This document shows positions 1 through 13,570 of a stretch of DNA of 64,000 bases, piece after piece (the first letter of the stretch is position 1; each line of letters begins with the position of its first letter). Origin of the DNA: Hydractinia symbiolongicarpus (lineage: Eukaryota > Cnidaria > Hydrozoa > Anthoathecata > Hydractiniidae); NCBI RefSeq assembly GCF_029227915.1, contig NC_079880.1, positions 3,040,001 through 3,104,000 of the forward strand, given 5' to 3'. The notes under the pieces are model-generated. The model was given only the letters and a program-made list of their open reading frames with translations, was not told the origin of the DNA and did no database searches. The position numbers and the translations under genes are program-made.

Positions 1-1700
1 AAAAATGAAAACAATTTCAAAAAATACAAGTCTTATGCGTTTTAGTGGTGAAAAAATAATTTAAAAAATCGTTCTGGAAATGAGTTTACTCCCTGGGTAC
101 TTTCTTTGTATACTTTTGACTATACGGGCCGAGTCCGGGATTTAGGGAAATCGCAGGTTTTCGTTTGCCGGCGATTAAACTGCTTTTATTCAGCGTCTCA
201 TCAAAAATGAAAAAATTTTTGAAAACTACAAGTCTCATGCGTTTAGTGGTAAAAAAATAATATAAAAAATCGTTCGGGAAATGAGTTTACTCACTGGGTA
301 CTTTCTTTGTATACTTTTGACTATACGGGCCAAGCCCGGGATTTACGGGAAATCGCGGGTTTTCGTTTGCCGGCGATTAAACTTCTTTTATTCAGCGTCT
401 CATCAAAAATGAAAACATTTTTAAAAACTACAAGTCTTATGCGTTTTAGCGGTGAAAAATAATTTAAAAAATCGTTCTGGAAATGAGTTTACTCCCTGGG
501 TACTTTCTTTGTATACTTTTGACTATACGGGCCGAGTCCAGGATTTAGGAAAATCGCAGGTTTTCGTTTGCCGGCGATTAAACTGCTTTTATTAAGCGTC
601 TCATCAAAAATGAAAACATTTTTGAAAACTACAAGTCTCATGCGTTTTAGTGGTGAAAAAATAATTTAAAAAATCGTTCGGGAAATGAGTTTACTCCCTG
701 GGTACTTTCTTTGTATACTTTTGACTATACGGGCCAAGCCGGGATTTACGTAAAATTGCGGGTTTTCGTTTGCCGGCGATTAAACTTCTTTTATTCAGCG
801 TCTCATCAAAAATGAAAACATTTTTAAAAACTACAAGTCTTATGCGTTTTAGTGGTGAAAAAATAATTTAAAAAATCGTTCTGGAAATGAGTTTACTCCC
901 TGGGTACTTTCTTTGTATACTTTTGACTATACGGGCCGAGTCCGGGATTTAGGGAAATCGCAGGTTTTCGTTTGCCGGCGATTAAACTGCTTTTATTCAG
1001 CGTCTCATCAAAAATGAAAAAATTTTTGAAAACTACAAGTCTCATGCGTTTAGTGGTAAAAAAATAATATAAAAAATCGTTCGGGAAATGAGTTTACTCA
1101 CTGGGTACTTTCTTTGTATACTTTTGACTATACGGGCCAAGCCCGGGATTTACGGGAAATCGCGGGTTTTCGTTTGCCGGCGATTAAACTTCTTTTATTC
1201 AGCGTCTCATCAAAAATGAAAACATTTTTAAAAACTACAAGTCTTATGCGTTTTAGCGGTGAAAAATAATTTAAAAAATCGTTCTGGAAATGAGTTTACT
1301 CCCTGGGTACTTTCTTTGTATACTTTTGACTATACGGGCCGAGTCCAGGATTTAGGAAAATCGCAGGTTTTCGTTTGCCGGCGATTAAACTGCTTTTATT
1401 AAGCGTCTCATCAAAAATGAAAACATTTTTGAAAACTACAAGTCTCATGCGTTTTAGTGGTGAAAAAATAATTTAAAAAATCGTTCGGGAAATGAGTTTA
1501 CTCCCTGGGTACTTTCTTTGTATACTTTTGACTATACGGGCCAAGCTGGGATTTACGGAAAATTGCGGGTTTTCGTTTGCCGGCGATTAAACTTCTTTTA
1601 TTCAGCGTCTCATCAAAAATGAAAACATTTTTAAAAACTACAAGTCTTATGCGTTTTAGTGGTGAAAAAATAATTTAAAAAATCGTTCTGGAAATGAGTT
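1..1700 (+). repeat. 807-bp tetramer higher-order repeat, ~2 copies
   Basis: Diagnostic variants recur at exactly 807 bp. TGAAAAAATTTTTG lies at 208 and 1,015, and GAGTCCAGGATTTAGGAAAA at 534 and 1,341. The class order is B (with F-type 3' end), A with ACTCACTGGG, B with TCCAGG, then C. The period already holds at base 1 and ends near 1,700, where a D-class unit with ACTCACAGGG takes over. A handful of single-base differences separate the copies. Confidence 0.9.
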
Positions 1701-2490
1701 TACTCACAGGGTACTTTCTTTGTATACATTCGACTATACGTGCCAAGCCCGGGATTTACGGGAAATCGCGGGTTTTCGTTTGCCGGCGATTAAACTTCTT
1801 TTATTCAGCGTCTCATCAAAAATGAAAACATTTTTGAAAACTACAAGTCTCATGCGTTTTAGTGGTGAAAAAATAATTTAAAAAATCGTTCTGGAAATGA
1901 GTTTACTCCCTGGGTACTTTTTTTGTATACTTTTGACTATACGGGCCAAGCCGGGATTTACGGGAAATCGCGGGTTTTCGTTTGCCGGCGATTAAACTTT
2001 TTTTATTCAGCGTCTCATCAAAAATGAAAACATTTTTTAAAACTACAAGTCTTATGCGTTTTAGTGGTGAAAAAATAATTTAAAAAATCGTTCTGGAAAT
2101 GAGTTTACTCACAGGGTACTTTCTTTGTATACCTTCGACTATACGGGCCAAGCCCGGGATTTACGGGAAAACGCGGGTTTTCGTTTTCCGGCGATTAAAC
2201 CTCTTTCATTAAGCGTCTCATCAAAAATGAAAACATTTTTGAAAACTACAAGTCTCATGCGTTTTAGTGGTGAAAAAAAAATTTAAAAAATCGTTCGGGA
2301 AATGAGTTTACTCCCTGGGTACTTTCTTTGTATACATTTGACTATACGTGCCAAGCCCGGGATTTACGGGAAATTGCGGGTTTTCGTTTGCCGGCGATTA
2401 AACTGCTTTTATTCAGCGTCTCATCAAAAATGAAAATATCTTTAAATACTACAAGTCTCATGCGCTTTAGTGGTGAAATAATAATTTAAA
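1701..2490 (+). repeat. Mixed monomers between two HOR blocks
   Basis: About four monomers of D and C class (ACTCACAGGG, ATACATTCGAC, CGTTTTCCGGCG, CCTCTTTCATTAAGCG) without a clear local period. The unit at about 2,130-2,280 is a D/E hybrid: it has ACCTTCGAC and AAACGCGGG, and the E-type tail. Confidence 0.8.
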
Positions 2491-3710
2491 AAATCGTTTG
2501 GGAAATGAGTTTACTCCCTGGGTACTTTCTTTGTATACTTTTGACTATACGGGCCAAGCCCGGGATTTACGGGAAATCGTGGGTTTTCGTTTGCCGGCGA
2601 TTAAACTTCTTTTATTCAGCGTCTCATCAAAAATGAAAACAATTTCAAAAACTACAAGTCTTATGCGTTTTAGTGGTGAAAAAATAATTTAAAAAATCGT
2701 TCTGGAAATGAGTTTACTCCCTGGGTACTTTCTTTGTATACTTTTGACTATACGGGCCGAGTCCGGGATTTAGGGAAATCGCAGGTTTTTGTTTGCCGGC
2801 GATTAAACTGCTTTTATTCAGCGTCTCATCAAAAATGAAAATATCTTTAAATACTACATGTCTCATGGGCTTTAGTGGTGAAATAATAATTTAAAAAATC
2901 GTTTGGGAAATGAGTTTACTCCCTGGGTACTTTCTTTGTATACTTTTGACTATACGGGCCAAGCCCGGGATTTACGGGAAATCGTGGGTTTTCGTTTGCC
3001 GGCGATTAAACTTCTTTTATTCAGCGTCTCATCAAAAATGAAAACAATTTCAAAAACTACAAGTCTTATGCGTTTTAGTGGTGAAAAAATAATTTAAAAA
3101 ATCGTTCTGGAAATGAGTTTACTCCCTGGGTACTTTCTTTGTATACTTTTGACTATACGGGCCGAGTCCGGGATTTAGGGAAATCGCAGGTTTTCGTTTG
3201 CCGGCGATTAAACTGCTTTTATTCAGCGTCTCATCAAAAATGAAAACATTTTTGAAAACTACAAGTCTCATGCGTTTAGTGGTAAAAAAATAATATAAAA
3301 AATCGTTCGGGAAATGAGTTTACTCACTGGGTACTTTCTTTGTATACTTTTGACTATACGGGCCAAGCCCGGGATTTACGGGAAATCGTGGGTTTTCGTT
3401 TACCGGCGATTAAACTTCTTTTATTCAGCGTCTCATCAAAAATGAAAACAATTTCAAAAACTACAAGTCTTATGCGTTTTAGTGGTGAAAAAATAATTTA
3501 AAAAATCGTTCTGGAAATGAGTTTACTCCCTGGGTACTTTCTTTGTATACTTTTGACTATACGGGCCGAGTCCGGGATTTAGGGAAATCGCAGGTTTTCG
3601 TTTGCCGGCGATTAAACTGCTTTTATTCAGCGTCTCATCAAAAATGAAAACATTTTTGAAAACTACAAGTCTCATGCGTTTAGTGGTAAAAAAATAATAT
3701 AAAAAATCGT
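2491..3710 (+). repeat. 405-bp dimer HOR, three copies
   Basis: The variant AACAATTTCAAAAACTAC occurs at 2,638, 3,043 and 3,447, giving steps of 405 and 404 bp. Each dimer is an A-class unit (with AAATCGTGGG, a CpG-to-TpG change) followed by a B-class unit. The first two copies carry TTTGGGAAATGAG at the unit start. The third has TTCGGG with ACTCACTGGG and an added TTTACCGGCG change. Confidence 0.88.
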
Positions 3711-5740
3711 TCGGGAAATGAGTTTACTCACTTTTTACTTTCTTTGTATACTTTTGACTATACGGGCCAAGCCCGGGATTTACGGGAAATCGCGGGTTTT
3801 CGTTTGCCGGCGATTAAACTTCTTTTATTCAGCGTCTCATCAAAAATGAAAACATTTTTAAAAACTACAAGTCTTATGCGTTTTAGCGGTGAAAAATAAT
3901 TTAAAAAATCATTCTGGAAATGAGTTTACTCCCTGGGTACTTTCTTTGTATACTTTTGACTATACGGGCCGAGTCCGGGATTTAGGGAAATCGCAGGTTT
4001 TCGTTTGCCGGCGATTAAACTGCTTTTATTCAGCGTCTCATCAAAAATGAAAACATTTTTAAAAACTACAAGTCTCATGCGTTTTAGTGGTGAAAAAATA
4101 ATTTAAAAAATCGTTCGGGAAATGAGTTTACTCCCTGGGTACTTTTTTATATACTTTTGACTATACGGGCCAAGCTGGGATTTACGGGAAATTGCGGGTT
4201 TTCGTTTGCCGGCGATTAAACTTCTTTTATTCAGCGTCTCATCAAAAATGAAAACATTTTTAAAAACTACAAGTCTTATGCGTTTTAGTGGTGAAAAAAT
4301 AATTTAAAAATCGTTCTGGAAATGAGTTTACTTACAGGGTACTTTCTTTGTATACATTCGACTATACGTGCCAAGCCCGGGATTTACGGGAAATCGCAGG
4401 TTTTCGTTTGCCGGCGATTAAACTTCTTTTATTCAGCGTCTCATCAAAAATGAAAACATTTTTGAAAACTACAAGTCTCATGCGTTTTAGTGGTGAAAAA
4501 ATAATTTAAAAAATCGTTCTGGAAATGAGTTTACTCCCTGGGTACTTTTTTTGTCTACTTTTGACTATACGGGCCAAGCCGGGATTTACGGGAAGTCGCG
4601 GGTTTTCGTTTGCCGGCGATTAAACTTCTTTTATTCAGCGTCTCATCAAAAATGAAAACATTTTTTAAAACTACAAGTCTTATGCGTTTTAGTTGTGAAA
4701 AAGGAATTTAAAAAATCGTTCTGGAAATGAGTTTACTCACAGGGTACTTTCTTTGTATACATTCGACTATACGGGCCAAGCCCGGGATTTACGGGAAATC
4801 GCGGGTTTTCGTTTTCCGGCGATTAAACCTCTTTCATTAAGCGTCTCATCAAAAATGAAAACATTTTTGAAAACTACAAGTCTCATGCGTTTAGTGGTAA
4901 AAAAATAATATAAAAAATCGTTCGGGAAATGAGTTTACTCACTGGGTACTTTCTTTGTATACTTTTGACTATACGGGCCAAGCCCGGGATTTACGGGAAA
5001 TCGCGGGTTTTGGTTTGCCGGCGATTAAACTTCTTTTATTCAGCGTCTCATCAAAAATGAAAACATTTTTAAAAACTACAAGTCTTATGCGTTTTAGCGG
5101 TGAAAAATAATTTAAAAAATCGTTCTGGAAATGAGTTTACTCCCTGGGTACTTTCTTTGTATACTTTTGACTATACGGGCTGAGTCCGGGATTTAGGGAA
5201 ATCGCAGGTTTTCGTTTGCCGGCGATTAAACTGCTTTTATTCAGCATCTCATCAAAAATGAAAACATTTTTGAAAACTACAAGTCTCATGCGTTTTAGTG
5301 GTGAAAAAATAATTTAAAAAATCGTTCGGGAATTGTGTTTACTCCCTGGGTACTTTCTTTGTATACTTTTGACTATACGGGCCAAGCCGGGATTTACGGG
5401 AAATTGCGAGTTTTCGATTGCCGGCGATTAAACTTCTTTTATTCAGCGTCTCATCAAAAATGAAAACATTTTTAAAAACTACAAGTCTTATGCGTTTTAG
5501 TGGTGAAAAAGGAATTTAAAAAATCGTTCTGGAAATGAGTTTACTCACAGGGTACTTTCTTTGTATACTTTTGACTATACGGGCCAAGCCCGGGATTTAC
5601 GGGAAATCGCGGGTTTTCGTTTTCCGGCGATTAAACCTCTTTCATTAAGCGTCTCATCAAAAATGAAAACATTTTTGAAAACTACAAGTCTCATGCGTTT
5701 AGTGGTAAAAAAATAATATAAAAAATCGTTCGGGAAATGA
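3711..5740 (+). repeat. Monomers with tetramer spacing (~808 bp)
   Basis: The rare AAGGAATTT variant in the tail lies at 4,701 and 5,509, 808 bp apart, so the tetramer register of the first block reappears. The unit starting near 3,710 has ACTCACTTTTTACTT where ACTCACTGGGTACTT is expected, a local change at about 3,730-3,737. An ATTGTGTTTACTCC variant is present near 5,333. Confidence 0.8.
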
Positions 5741-7640
5741 GTTTAATCACTGGGTACTTTCTTTGTATACTTTTGACTATACGGGCCAAGCCCGGGACTT
5801 ACGGGAAATCGCGGGTTTTCGTTTGCCGGCGATTAAACTTCTTTTATTCAGCGTCTCATCAAAAATGAAAACATTTTTGAAAACTACAAGTCTCATGCGT
5901 TTTAGTGGTGAAAAAATAATTTAAAAATCGTTCGGGAAATGAGTTTACTCCCTGGGTACTTTCTTTGTATACTTTTGACTATACGGGCCAAGCCGGGATT
6001 TACGGGAAATTGCGGGTTTTCGTTTGCCGGCGATTAAACTTCTTTTATTCAGCGTCTCATCAAAAATTAAAACATTTTTAAAAACTACAAGTCTTATGCG
6101 TTTTAGTGGTGAAAAAATAATTTAAAAAATCGTTCTGGAAATGAGTTTACTCACAGGGTACTTTCTTTGTATACATTCGACTATACGTGCCAAGCCCGGG
6201 ATTTACGGGAAATCGCGGGTTTTCGTTTGCCGGCGATTAAACTTCTTTTATTCATCGTCTCATCAAAAATGAAAACATTTTTGAAAACTACAAGTCTCAT
6301 GCGTTTTAGTGGTGAAAAAATAATTTAAAAAATCGTTCTGGAAATGAGTTTACTCCCTGGGTACTTTTTTGTATACTTTTGACTATACGGGCCAAGCCGG
6401 GATTTACTAGAAATCGCGGGTTTTCGTTTGCCGGCGATTAAACTTCTTTTATTCAGCGTCTCATCAAAAATGAAAACATTTTTTAAAACTACAAGTCTTA
6501 TGCAATTTAGTACTTATACTTTTGACTATACGGGCCAAGCCCGGGATTTACGGGAAATCGCGGGTTTTCGTTTTCCGGCGATTAAACCTCTTTCATTAAG
6601 CGTCTCATCAAAAATGAAAACATTTTTGAAAACTACAAGTCTCATGCGTTTAGTGGTAAAAAAATAATATAAAAAATCGTTCGGGAAATGAGTTTAATCA
6701 CTGGGTACTTTCTTTGTATACTTTTGACTATACGGGCCAAGCCCGGGACTTACGGGAAATCGCGGGTTTTCGTTTGCCGGCGATTAAACTTCTTTTATTC
6801 AGCGTCTCATCAAAAATGAAAACATTTTTGAAAACTACAAGTCTCATGCGTTTTAGTGGTGAAAAAATAATTTAAAAATCGTTCGGGAAATGAGTTTACT
6901 CCCTGGGTACTTTCTTTGTATACTTTTGACTATACGGGCCAAGCCGGGATTTACGGGAAATTGCGGGTTTTCGTTTGCCGGCGATTAAACTTCTTTTATT
7001 CAGCGTCTCATCAAAAATTAAAACATTTTTAAAAACTACAAGTCTTATGCGTTTTAGTGGTGAAAAAATAATTTAAAAAATCGTTCTGGAAATGAGTTTA
7101 CTCACAGGGTACTTTCTTTGTATACATTCGACTATACGTGCCAAGCCCGGGATTTACGGGAAATCGCGGGTTTTCGTTTGCCGGCGATTAAACTTCTTTT
7201 ATTCATCGTCTCATCAAAAATGAAAACATTTTTGAAAACTACAAGTCTCATGCGTTTTAGTGGTGAAAAAATAATTTAAAAAATCGTTCTGGAAATGAGT
7301 TTACTCCCTGGGTACTTTTTTGTATACTTTTGACTATACGGGCCAAGCCGGGATTTACTAGAAATCGCGGGTTTTCGTTTGCCGGCGATTAAACTTCTTT
7401 TATTCAGCGTCTCATCAAAAATGAAAACATTTTTTAAAACTACAAGTCTTATGCAATTTAGTGGTGAAAAAATAATTTAAAAAATCGTTCTGGAAATGAG
7501 TTTACTCACAGGGTACTTTCTTTGTATACATTCGACTATACGGGCCAAGCCCGGGATTTACGGGAAAACGCGGGTTTTCGTTTTCCGGCGATTAAACCTC
7601 TTTCATTAAGCGTCTCATCAAAAATGAAAACATTTTTGAA
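5741..7640 (+). repeat. Pentamer duplication, one copy with internal deletion
   Basis: GTTTAATCACTGGG occurs at 5,741 and 6,692, and TGCAATTTAG at 6,501 and 7,452. Both are 951 bp apart. Beyond the deletion at 6,511 the offset becomes about 1,010 bp, the length of five intact monomers. The duplicated units also share rare changes (ATTCATCGTCTC, AAAAATTAAAACA, ATTTACTAGAAATC), so this is a recent segmental copy rather than independent homogenisation. Confidence 0.9.
6501..6530 (+). repeat. Monomer with ~59-bp net internal deletion
   Basis: TGCAATTTAGT runs directly into ACTTATACTTTTGAC, skipping the A+T-rich tail and the start of the next unit. Comparison with the intact sister copy at 7,452-7,540 puts the net loss at 59 bp. 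It is best explained as 52 bp lost between two GT dinucleotides (TTTAGT and GGGT) plus 7 bp lost within ACTTTCTTTGTATAC. The deletion fuses two frames into an 80-codon open frame that has no coding support. Confidence 0.85.
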
Positions 7641-8690
7641 AACTACAAGTCTCATGCGTTTTAGTGGTGAAAAAAAAATTTAAAAAATCGTTCGGGAAAT
7701 GAGTTTACTCCCTGGGTACTTTCTTTGTATACATTTGACTATACGGGCCAAGCCCCGGATTTACGGGAAAACGCGGGATTTCGTTTGCCGGCGATTAAAC
7801 CTCTTTCATTAAGCGTCTCATCAAAAATGAAAACATTTTTAAAAACTACAAGTCTCATGCGTTTTAGTGGTGAAAAAAAAATTTAAAAAATCGTTTGGGA
7901 AATAAGTTTACTCCCTGGGTACTTTCTTTGTATACTTTTGACTAAACGGGCCGAGTCCAGGATTTACGGGAAATAGCAGGTTTTCGTTTGCCGGCGATTA
8001 AACTTCTTTTATTCAGCGTCTCATCAAAAATGAAAACATTTTTAAAAACTACAAGTCTCATGCGTTTTAGTGGTGAAAAAGTAATTTAAAAAATCGTTCG
8101 GGAAATGAGTTTACTCCCTGGGTACTTTCCTTGTATACTTTTGACTATACGGGCCAAGCCCGGGATTTCCGGGAAATCGCGGATTTTTGTTTGCCGGCAA
8201 TTAAACTTCTTTTATTCAGCGTCCCATCAAATATGAAAATATTTTTGAAAACAACAAGTCTCATGCGTTTAGTGGTAAAAAAATAATATAAAAAATCGTT
8301 CAGGAAATGAGTTTACTCCCTGGGTACTTTCTTTGTATACTTTTGACTATACGGGCCAAGCCCGGGATTTACGGGAAATCGCGGGTTTTCGTTTGCCGGC
8401 GATTAAACTTCTTTTATTCAGCGTCTCATCAAAAATGAAAACATTTTTAAAAACTACAAGTCTTATGCGTTTTAGTGGTGAATATATAATTTAAAAAATC
8501 GTTCTGGAAATGAGTTTACTCCCTGGGTACTTTCTTTGTATACTTTTGACTATACGGGCCGAGTCCGGGATTTAGGGAAATCGCAGGTTTTTGTTTGCCG
8601 GCGATTAAACTGCTTTTATTCAGCGTCTCATCAAAAATGAAAACATTTTTGAAAACTACAAGTCTCATGCGTTTTAGTGGTGAAAAAATA
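7641..8690 (+). repeat. Transitional monomers, E and F class
   Basis: E-class units (GCCCCGGATT, CCTCTTTCATTAAGCG) are followed by B/A units, an F-class unit (CGTCCCATCAAATATG near 8,220) and a unit with AATATATAAT at 8,481. That AATATATAAT variant reappears at 12,531 and 13,545, which links this stretch to the 12.3-13.6 kb block about 20 monomers away. Confidence 0.8.
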
Positions 8691-10900
8691 ATTTAAAAAA
8701 TCGTTCTGGAAATGAGTTTACTCACAGGGTACCTTCTTTTTATACATTCGACTATACTTGCCAAGCCCGGGATTAACGGGAAATCGCGGGTTTTCGTTTG
8801 CCGGCGATTAAACTTCTTTTATTCAGCGTCTCATCAAAAATGAAAACATTTTTGAAAACTACAAGTCTCATGCGTTTTAGTGGTGAAAAAATAATTTAAA
8901 AAATCGTTCGGGAAATGAGTTTACTCCCTGGGTACTTTCTTTGTATACTTTTGACTATACGGGCCAAGCCGGGATTTACGGGAAATCGCGGGTTTTCGTT
9001 TGCCAGCGATTAAACTTCTTTTATTCAGCGTCTCATCAAAAATGAAAACATTTTTAAAAACTACAAGTCTGATGCGTTTTAGTGGTGAAAAAATAATTTA
9101 AAAAATCGTTCTGGAAATGAGTTTACTCACAGGGTACTTTCTTTGTATACATTCGACTATACGGGCCAAGCCCGGAATTTACGGTAAATCGCGGGTTTTC
9201 GTTTTCCGGCGATTAAACTTCTTTTATTCAGCGTCTCATCAAAAATGAAAACATTTTTGAAAACTACAAGTCTCATGCGTTTTAGTGGTGAAAAAATAAT
9301 TTAAAAAATCGTTCGGGAAATGAGTTTACTCCCTGGGTACTTTCTTTGTATACTTTTGACTATACGGGCCAAGCCGGGATTTACGGGAAATCGCGGGTTT
9401 TCGTTTGCCGGCGATTAAACTTCTTTTATTCAGCGTCTCATCCAAAATGAAAACATTTTTAAAAACTACAAGTCTGATGCGTTTTAGTGGTGAAAAAATA
9501 ATTTAAAAAATCGTTCTGGAAATGAGTTTACTCACAGGGTACTTTCTTTGTATACCTTCGACTATACGGGCCAAGCCCGGGATTTACGGGAAATCGCGGG
9601 TTTTCGTTTTCCGGCGATTAAACCTCTTTCATTAAGCGTCTCATCAAAAATGAAAACATTTTTGAAAACTACAAGTCTCATGCGTTTTAGTGGTGAAAAA
9701 AAAATTTAAAAAATCGTTCGGGAAATAAGTTTACTCCCTGGGTACTTTCTTTGTATACATTCGACTATACGAGCCAAGCCCCGGATTTACGGGAAAACGC
9801 GGGATTTCGTTTGCCGGCGATTAAACCTCTTTCATTAAGCGTCTCATCAAAAATGAAAACATTTTTAAAAACTACAAGTCTCATGCGTTTTAGTGGTGAA
9901 AAAGTAATTTAAAAAATCGTTCAAGAAATGAGTTTACTCCCTGGGTACTTTCTTTGTATACTTTTGACTATACGGGCCAAGCCCCGGATTTACGGGAAAA
10001 CGCGGGATTTCGTTTGCCGGCGATTAAACCTCTTTCATTAAGCGTCTCATCAAAAATGAAAACATGTTTGAAAAGTACAAGTCTCATGCGTTTTAGTGGT
10101 GGAAAAATAATTTAAAAAATCGTTCGAGAAATGAGTTTACTTCCTGGGTACTCTCTTTGTATACATTTGACTATACGGGCCAAGCCGGGATTTACGGGAA
10201 ATCGCGGGTTTTCGTTTGCCGGCGATTAAACTTCTTTTATTCAGCGTCTCATCAAAAATGAAAACATTTTTGAAAACTACAAGTCTCATGCGTTTTAGTG
10301 GTGAAAAAAAAATTTAAAAAATCGTTCGGGAAATGAGTTTACTTCCTGGCTACTTTCTTTGTATACATTCGACTATAAGGGCCAAGCCTGGATTTACGGG
10401 AAATCGCGGATTTTCGTTTGCCGGTGATTAAACTTCTTTTATTCAACGTCTCATCAAAAATGAAAACATTTTCAAAAACTACAAGTCTGATGCGTTTTAG
10501 TGGTGAAAAAATAATTTAAAAAATCGTTCTGGAAATGAGTTTACTCACAGGGTACTTTCTTTGTATACATTCGACTATACGGGCCAAGCCCGGAATTTAC
10601 GGTAAATCGCGGGTTTTCGTTTTCCGGCGATTAAACTTCTTTTATTCAGCGTCTCATCGAAAATGAAAACATTTTTGAAAACTACAAGTCTCATGCCTTT
10701 TAGTGGTGAAAAAATAATTTAAAAAATCGTTCGGGAAATGAGTTTACTCCCTGGGTACTTTCTTTGTATACTTTTGACTATACGGGCCAAGCCGGGATTT
10801 ACGGGAAATCGCGGGTTTTCGTTTGCCGGCGATTAAACTTCTTTTATTCAGCGTCTCATCAAAAATAAAAAATTTTTTAAAAACTACAAGTCTTATGCGT
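8691..10900 (+). repeat. Segment duplicated at 13.7-15.5 kb
   Basis: GAGCCAAGCC (9,771 and 14,025) and TCAAGAAATG (9,921 and 14,175) are both 4,254 bp apart, which is 21 monomers. ACTTCCTGGCTACTTTC (10,341 and 15,201) is 4,860 bp apart, so three further monomers were gained in the second copy between those markers. The order of E, C and D class units is otherwise the same in the two segments. Confidence 0.85.
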
Positions 10901-13570
10901 TTTAGTGGTGAAAAAGTAATTTAAAAAATCGTTCTGAAATGAGTTTACTCATAGGGTACTTTCTTTGTATACATTCAAATATACGTGCCAAGCCCGGGAT
11001 TTACGGGAAATTGCGGGTTTTCGTTTCCCGGCGATTAAACTGCTTTTATTCAGCGTCTCATCAAAAATGAAAACATTCTTGAAAATTACAAGTCTCATGC
11101 GTTTTAGTGGTGAAATAATAATTAAAAAATTCGTTTGGGAAATGAGTTTACTCCCTGGGTACTTTCTTTGTATACTTTTGACTATACGGGCCGAGTCCAG
11201 GATTTACGGGAAATAGCAGGTTTTCGTTTGCCGGCGATTAAACTTCTTTTATTCAGCGTCTCATCAAAAATAAAAACATTTTTAAAAACTACAAGTCTCA
11301 TGCGTTTTAGTGGTGAAAAAGTAATTTAAAAAATCGTTTGGGAAATGAGTTTACTCCCTGGGTACTTTCCTTGTATACTTTTGACTATACGGGCCAAGCC
11401 CGGGATTTACGGGAAATCGCGGATTTTTGTTTGCCGGCAATTAAACTTCTTTTATTCAGCGTCCCATCAAATATGAAAATATTTTTGAAAACTACAAGTC
11501 TCATGCGTTTAGTGGTAAAAAAATAATATAAAAAATCGTTTGGGAAATGAGTTTACTCCCTGGGTACTTTCTTTGTATACTTTTGACTATACGGGCCAAG
11601 CCCGGGATTTACGGGAAATCGCGGGTTTTCGTTTGCCGGCAATTAAACTTCTTTTATTCAGCGTCTCATCAAAAATGAAAACATTTTTAAAAACTACAAG
11701 TCTCATGCGTTTTAGTGGTGAAAAAGTAATTTAAAAAATCGTTTGGGAAATGAGTTTACTCCCTGGGTACTTTCCTTGTATACTTTTGACTATACGGGCC
11801 AAGCCCGGGATTTACGGGAAATCGCGGATTTTTGTTTGCCGGCAATTAAACTTCTTTTATTCAGCGTCCCATCAAATATGAAAATATTTTTGAAAACTAC
11901 AAGTCTCATGCGTTTAGTGGTAAAAAAATAATATAAAAAATCGTTTGGGAAATGAGTTTACTCCCTGGGTACTTTCTTTGTATACTTTTGACTATACGGG
12001 CCAAGCCCGGGATTTACGGGAAATCGCGGGTTTTCGTTTGCCGGCAATTAAACTTCTTTTATTCAGCGTCTCATCAAAAATGAAAACATTTTTAAAAACT
12101 ACAAGTCTCATGCGTTTTAGTGGTGAAAAAGTAATTTAAAAAATCGTTTGGGAAATGAGTTTACTCCCTGGGTACTTTCCTTGTATACTTTTGACTATAC
12201 GGGCCAAGCCCGGGATTTACGGGAAATCGCGGATTTTTGTTTGCCGGCAATTAAACTTCTTTTATTCAGCGTCCCATCAAATATGAAAATATTTTTGAAA
12301 ACTACAAGTCTCATGCGTTTAGTGGTAAAAAAATAATGTAAAAAATCGTTTAGGAAATGAGTTTACTCCCTGGGTACTTTCTTTGTATACTTTTGACTAT
12401 ACGGGCCAAGCCCGGGATTTACGGGAAATCGCGGGTTTTCGTTTGCCGGCAATTAAACTTCTTTTATTCAGCGTCTCATCAAAAATGAAAACATTTTTAA
12501 AAACTACAAGTCTTATGCGTTTTAGTGGTGAATATATAATTTAAAAAATCGTTCTGGAAATGAGTTTACTCCCTGGGTACTTTCTTTGTATACTTTTGAC
12601 TATACGGGCCGAGTCCAGGATTTACGGGAAATAGCAGGTTTTCGTTTGCCGGCGATTAAACTTCTTTTATTCAGCGTCTCATCAAAAATGAAAACATTCT
12701 TGAAAATTACAAGTCTCATGCGTTTTAGTGGTGAAATAATAATTAAAAAAATCGTTTGGGAAATGAGTTTACTCCCTGGGTACTTTCTTTGTATACTTTT
12801 GACTATACGGGCCGAGTCCAGGAATTACGGGAAATAGCAGGTTTTCGTTTGCCGGCGATTAAACTTCTTTTATTCAGCGTCTCATCAAAAATGAAAACAT
12901 TTTTAAAAACTACAAGTCTCATGCGTTTTAGTGGTGAAAAAGTAATTTAAAAAATCGTTTGGGAAATGAGTTTACTCCCTGGGTACTTTCCTTGTATACT
13001 TTTGACTATACGGGCCGAGTCCAGGATTTACGGGAAATAGCAGGTTTTCGTTTGCCGGCGATTAAACTTCTTTTATTCAGCGTCTCATCAAAAATGAAAA
13101 CATTTTTAAAAACTACAAGTCTCATGCGTTTTAGTGGTGAAAAAGTAATTTAAAAAATCGTTTGGGAAATGACTTTACTCCCTGGGTACTTTCCTTGTAT
13201 ACTTTTGACTATACGGGCCAAGCCCGGGATTTACGGGAAATCGCGGATTTTTGTTTGCCGGCAATTAAACTTCTTTTATTCAGCGTCCCATCAAATATGA
13301 AAATATTTTTGAAAACTACAAGTCTCATGCGTTTAGTGGTAAAAAAATAATGTAAAAAATCGTTTAGGAAATGAGTTTACTCCCTGGGTACTTTCTTTGT
13401 ATACTTTTGACTATACGGGCCAAGCCCGGGATTTACGGGAAATCGCGGGTTTTCGTTTGCCGGCAATTAAACTTCTTTTATTCAGCGTCTCATCAAAAAT
13501 GAAAACATTTTTAAAAACTACAAGTCTTATGCGTTTTAGTGGTGAATATATAATTTAAAAAATCGTTCTG
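10901..13570 (+). repeat. 405-bp dimer HOR with TTTGGG units, 11.1-13.5 kb
   Basis: Units starting TTTGGGAAATGAG alternate between an F-like form (TTCCTTGTATAC, GGATTTTTG, CCGGCAATT, CGTCCCATCAAATATG) at 11,338, 11,743 and 12,148 and an A form at 11,540 and 11,945, an exact 405-bp period. A pentamer-scale copy follows: the F-like form recurs at 13,162, 1,014 bp on, and AATATATAAT recurs at 12,531 and 13,545. CpG-decay variants (TTTGGG, CCGGCAATT, TCCAGG) are concentrated here. Confidence 0.9.
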
